In this document: one piece after another, positions 60,729 to 64,000 of the stretch
Layout: each line of letters opens with the position of its first letter
Numbering within the stretch: the stretch's first letter is position 1
Assembly (NCBI GenBank): GCA_963665935.1
Contig: OY762510.1
Coordinates: 558,001-622,000 of the forward strand
DNA: 64,000 nt
Direction of reading: 5' to 3'
Source of the DNA: Syntrophus sp963665935
Lineage (GTDB): Bacteria; Desulfobacterota; Syntrophia; Syntrophales; Syntrophaceae
The notes under the pieces: model-generated
The model's input: only the letters and a program-made list of their open reading frames with translations
Told to the model about the DNA's origin: nothing
Databases searched by the model: none
Position numbers and translations under genes: made by a program

Positions 60729-63120
60729 GTACAGATCGCATGATCATAATGAGTTATCAACCTTACAGAAGACGCTGAACGATGCTCTGAATTACTGGCT
60801 TTACGGAAGTGTTTCTACAGACACTTTCAGGAAGTCGCTTATTGAAAAATTTTTCCTTCGCGTCATGCCATTGCTGGACTGTGTAAAATCGTTTCAGCTT
60901 TGCGGAGCAGCTCTGGACATCCAGAAGATGCAAATCTATCGCGGACATGTATCACCTCGACAATATGCAGAAATATTAGCCGGTTTTTTTCAAGTCTGGG
61001 AACAGCATATTCCACAGACGAATACAAATCAGACGACTGCCTCTTCAGGAAAAGATTACGCATCATGGTTCAAGGAAGGTGGATTTAACCCTCATTACCG
61101 TCCTGTGCATATGCTCCACCGTATTCTTGATGAAGCGGGCAAGACCTTTTTCAAAAAAGCAATCATTCACGGCAGCATTGCCACCCTGGACGATGCCATC
61201 GGTTTCAGTGATATGGATCTGGCATTTGTCGTAAAAACATCCATACTCAAAGATCCTGCAGCCTTGCTGCGACTTCGCAACCTGGCAAGAGAAATATTGA
61301 CGCTGACTTACGCCTTTGATCCATTCATGCATCACGGCCCATATTACATCCCGGAAATTGACCTGGCATGGTACCCCGAAGCCATGTTCCCCTCAATACT
61401 CTTTGGCTATGGGGTTGATTTGGTGGGACAAAACGAGGATCTGGAGATTTGGACACGAGATTCCACTGATGTGACAGACCGGATGCTGGACATGTTCAAA
61501 GATTTCTTTCAGAGATGGGCCTCTAAACCGGACCCATTAAAAGACAGCTTTGATATTGAATGGGTGTTAGGGAGTGTTATGCTCTTGCCAACCCTATATT
61601 ATCAGCGTCTTACAGGGACCTTTCTCTTCAAGCGAGATTCTTTTCAGCGAACGGAACCGGACTTTTCTCCAGAAGAATGGGAACCCGTCAGAATTGCGAC
61701 CGATGTGAGGGCAACACTGGGACCGCGCCCCGAACCCGGCCGCCTGCTTCTATGGACCTCACGTTTGCTTCGCTGGCCTTTTCTATTACAGGCATGGGCT
61801 AAAGGCCATTCATCGAGTGTGCAACGGGCTCGAGAAGTGCAGTATAAAATCGGCATGGATTATACCACAAGAGTTTTAAAGCTGCTTGCAGCAATGCAGC
61901 AACGCTTGAAACCTGAAATGACGGAATCTTGCCGGAGCTCAGAAGGAAACGCTGTAAAGCATGAACCACATTCCTTCAGTAGATTTTTTTTCCACGGATT
62001 GGCCAATGGGCCCTTTATCGACATCCCAAGGAAAACGACTTTATCAAGCTACAGCAGAGCCACCGACTATCTCGTCAATTATTGGGGGAAAATGAATAAG
62101 CCTCCTACTGCAATCTATCAGATAGGACGCATCGCCGCACCCGGAATATCCGATCTTGATTTTATTCTGGTATACGCAGACGATACCATCCAGGATTGGC
62201 AGCAATATCAACCGGAGTCGTTTCCGGAATGGATCCAATGCCGTTTGACCCATGCGCCCTATATCTGCCCCGAAAGCGCATGGGCGGATCTCCCTTGCTG
62301 GTATCCCGTCTTCAATATCAAGCATCTTTGGGGCGATAGGTTATCTCCATTGTCGATGCCGGGCAACGATGCTGCAGGCGTGTACCTGGGGATGCTGGTT
62401 GACTACCTGATAGTTAAGATACCCATTGATATTCTCTGGATTGCGTGGACCAAGCCGATTAGGCTGCGCATTCTGCTCTGCATGCTCCATAGTCTTCAAT
62501 ATACCTATCAACTTGCGGAAAAAGCCAATCTGCCGGTTTCGGATGACTATAAAGAGCAGGTGTCGCGCATTGACAATTTGAGGGCTACCTGGTTTGATCT
62601 CCCTCAGGAGCGTTTCTCTCTGCTTGAGGAACTTACAGAAAAGGCATGTGACCTCGCCGTTGATCTTATTGAACTCGTGGATCGGGTCCTCTCAGAACAG
62701 AAGTCATCAAGCGGAATATACCCATCTGCTCCGGGGATAATCGATTCCAGCTGCATATCGCCTTGGCAATACAAAAATGCCCTGAATATCGCAGCCGCAT
62801 CCCGATGGATTTCAGATACCATTGATTGGCCAAATCCCACCAGCTTCCAGAAGGTCCTTTCTCTATATGCATCCGTTTCACCTACTTTAGGGGATTATCT
62901 TGAAACACAGGGGTTCAATGTCAGGAGTCATTGGGACGGAGGGCAATGGGGAAAGGGCCTTAAGCTCCATGCCCAGACAATGGTCAATTACGCTGAGAAA
63001 GCCTTAAAAATGGGGGTTTCGCCGCAGAAATATATCGCTCTGGGTTATCCGGAAATAAACACGAAACGTTCACTTCATCTAAAAAGTAATTTTTCTAAAC
63101 TAATGAAGATGTTAAGATAA
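60712..63120 (+). CDS. Unrecognised large protein with two nucleotidyltransferase-like motifs
   Basis: This 802-residue protein starts at ATG 60712, overlapping the Wzt stop by 17 bases. No named family is recognised. The N-terminal half holds a Pol-beta-type nucleotidyltransferase pattern: Gly154-Ser155 in IIHGSIATLDD, Asp167/Asp169 in FSDMDLAF and a third acidic site Asp217 in PEIDLAW. The second half has a related pattern, GRIAAPGISDLDFILVY, with Asp481/Asp483 and Gly472 but Arg instead of Ser after the Gly. Helical segments flank both. It may modify a lipid-linked glycan, carrier or other substrate by nucleotide or phosphate-linked transfer. The position next to Wzt argues for a surface polysaccharide role. 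Base composition becomes more AT-rich from here on. Confidence 0.7.
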   Translation: MYRLTEYRSHDHNELSTLQKTLNDALNYWLYGSVSTDTFRKSLIEKFFLRVMPLLDCVKSFQLCGAALDIQKMQIYRGHVSPRQYAEILAGFFQVWEQHIPQTNTNQTTASSGKDYASWFKEGGFNPHYRPVHMLHRILDEAGKTFFKKAIIHGSIATLDDAIGFSDMDLAFVVKTSILKDPAALLRLRNLAREILTLTYAFDPFMHHGPYYIPEIDLAWYPEAMFPSILFGYGVDLVGQNEDLEIWTRDSTDVTDRMLDMFKDFFQRWASKPDPLKDSFDIEWVLGSVMLLPTLYYQRLTGTFLFKRDSFQRTEPDFSPEEWEPVRIATDVRATLGPRPEPGRLLLWTSRLLRWPFLLQAWAKGHSSSVQRAREVQYKIGMDYTTRVLKLLAAMQQRLKPEMTESCRSSEGNAVKHEPHSFSRFFFHGLANGPFIDIPRKTTLSSYSRATDYLVNYWGKMNKPPTAIYQIGRIAAPGISDLDFILVYADDTIQDWQQYQPESFPEWIQCRLTHAPYICPESAWADLPCWYPVFNIKHLWGDRLSPLSMPGNDAAGVYLGMLVDYLIVKIPIDILWIAWTKPIRLRILLCMLHSLQYTYQLAEKANLPVSDDYKEQVSRIDNLRATWFDLPQERFSLLEELTEKACDLAVDLIELVDRVLSEQKSSSGIYPSAPGIIDSSCISPWQYKNALNIAAASRWISDTIDWPNPTSFQKVLSLYASVSPTLGDYLETQGFNVRSHWDGGQWGKGLKLHAQTMVNYAEKALKMGVSPQKYIALGYPEINTKRSLHLKSNFSKLMKMLR

Positions 63121-63183
63121 AATCTTAACGAATATTGAATGAAGGGAACGTTATCGACGACGGAACAAACACTCCACCTCAAA

Positions 63184-64000
63184 ATGAATCGCGAAAGGAT
63201 TCTCATTTTAAGGCCGGATAACATCGGCGACGTTTTACTATTCACCGGGGCGCTCCGGCATATCCGGAATCTTTATCCTGATGCGCATATCACACTTGCC
63301 GCACAGGCGCACATTGTCAATCTCGTCGAATTATGTCCTTACATCGATGCCTGTGTTCCTGTTGGTGAATTAACGTGGCGGGGAAAGATCGAACATGCTG
63401 AATTCCCTCTGAAATCGGAAATGGAGCACGCCATCGACGTTGCCAATAAGCTCTGGAATTTCGTTTACAGGCCCTTCGACATTATCATTTATCCAATCAA
63501 GTCGCCGCAAGTCCGTCATCTGAGAATCATAGACTGCCTGACTGGGAGAAAAACCTTTGGAATTACCGGCTGCAACCTCAACGCTCCGGAGAAGGGATAT
63601 CCTGCAGGATTGAATCCCTCTTTGCTGTTGAAAAAAAAGTTTGATGTTTCCACAATCGATCCCTGGGTACACGAACTTCTGATTACATTGGACTTTCTCG
63701 TTTTTATGGGATGCGATGCCATCTCCCTTGATGACATCAGGCCTGAATTCTGGCTTGACGATTCGGAAAAAAATTATCTCAATGGGTTACAAAGGAATGG
63801 AAGGAATGTCATCGGGCTGTTCCCCGGCGCTTCACATAGAGAAAAACGTTGGAAATCGAATAATTATGGGGAGCTTGCAAAACTTTTAGGTCAACAACAG
63901 ATCTACGTTATCTTCGGAAGCTCCGAGGACAGGGAATTGGCAGAGCAAACGGCGTTTTATATTAGAGGAAACTGTGAGAATGCTGAAATTCTGGACTTTA
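63184..64000 (+). CDS. GT9-family (heptosyltransferase-like) glycosyltransferase, 3' end outside window
   Basis: The frame runs from ATG 63184 to the window edge (272 codons) without a stop. It begins RILILRPDNIGDVLLFTGAL, the classic GT9 N-terminus, and later has LFPGASHREKRW and VIFGSSEDRELAEQ, matching the ADP-heptose-binding and C-terminal domain motifs. An in-frame ATG at 63139 is possible; neither has a clear ribosome site. GT9 enzymes add heptose or related sugars to LPS core. It follows the nucleotidyltransferase-like gene by 63 bases. Confidence 0.88.
   Translation, partial: MNRERILILRPDNIGDVLLFTGALRHIRNLYPDAHITLAAQAHIVNLVELCPYIDACVPVGELTWRGKIEHAEFPLKSEMEHAIDVANKLWNFVYRPFDIIIYPIKSPQVRHLRIIDCLTGRKTFGITGCNLNAPEKGYPAGLNPSLLLKKKFDVSTIDPWVHELLITLDFLVFMGCDAISLDDIRPEFWLDDSEKNYLNGLQRNGRNVIGLFPGASHREKRWKSNNYGELAKLLGQQQIYVIFGSSEDRELAEQTAFYIRGNCENAEILDF

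Overview
The window looks like a chromosomal segment of an anaerobic, Gram-negative, hydrogen-metabolising bacterium, most like a syntrophic deltaproteobacterium (Syntrophales type). This is inferred from an Hnd-type [FeFe] hydrogenase next to a Hox-type [NiFe] hydrogenase, H-cluster sensor proteins, a complete outer-membrane/lipid A block (lol, bam, lpx, msbA) and an O-antigen ABC transporter. I identified no rRNA, tRNA, CRISPR array, prophage or transposase gene.

1-19643: hydrogenase island. The minus strand carries a regulatory set: a thioredoxin-like [2Fe-2S] protein, an H-cluster/PAS sensor, a SpoIIE-type PP2C phosphatase, a DRTGG protein, an RsbW-like ATPase and a second H-cluster protein that runs off the left edge. 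A 5'-truncated kinase fragment on the plus strand and a palindromic repeat interrupt this set. Divergently, the plus strand carries a PHP-domain protein, an orphan HATPase, HndA, HndB, an HndC-GltD fusion, HndD ([FeFe] catalytic subunit), a HoxU/NuoG-like Fe-S subunit, HoxY, HoxH, a hydrogenase maturation protease and the H-cluster maturase HydF. Only one NADH/FMN module (HndA/HndC) is present for two hydrogenases of different metal type.

20028-28020: a five-gene run behind a good sigma70-like promoter: an exported TPR-CHAT cysteine protease-like protein, a membrane protein, an exported TolB-like protein, an exported WD40-caspase protein and an L,D-transpeptidase. Two clan CD protease-like proteins with intact Cys/His pairs, both apparently exported, make this the best candidate for an undescribed system.

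28224-34371: an acyl-CoA synthetase-like/GNAT (Pat-type) protein, an FKBP isomerase, a 66-aa protein, a Phd/RelE-type toxin-antitoxin pair and queDEC for 7-deazaguanine synthesis.

34381-48251 (minus): lysS, lolC/E, lolD, bamA, ompH, lpxD, lpxA, a GnnA-like oxidoreductase, lpxB, msbA and lpxK: envelope assembly and lipid A synthesis. 48462-54170: ssb, tatA, a RodZ-like protein, suhB, a hybrid histidine kinase and an HDOD protein, with two copies of the palindromic repeat also seen at 1861-1984. 54171-54820 is mostly non-coding, with a possible small Cys-rich protein and an 11-G tract.

54821-64000: a surface polysaccharide region: two cupins, a GT2 glycosyltransferase, a DegT aminotransferase, a methyltransferase, the Wzm/Wzt ABC exporter, an unrecognised protein with two nucleotidyltransferase-like motifs, and a GT9 (heptosyltransferase-like) gene that runs off the right edge.
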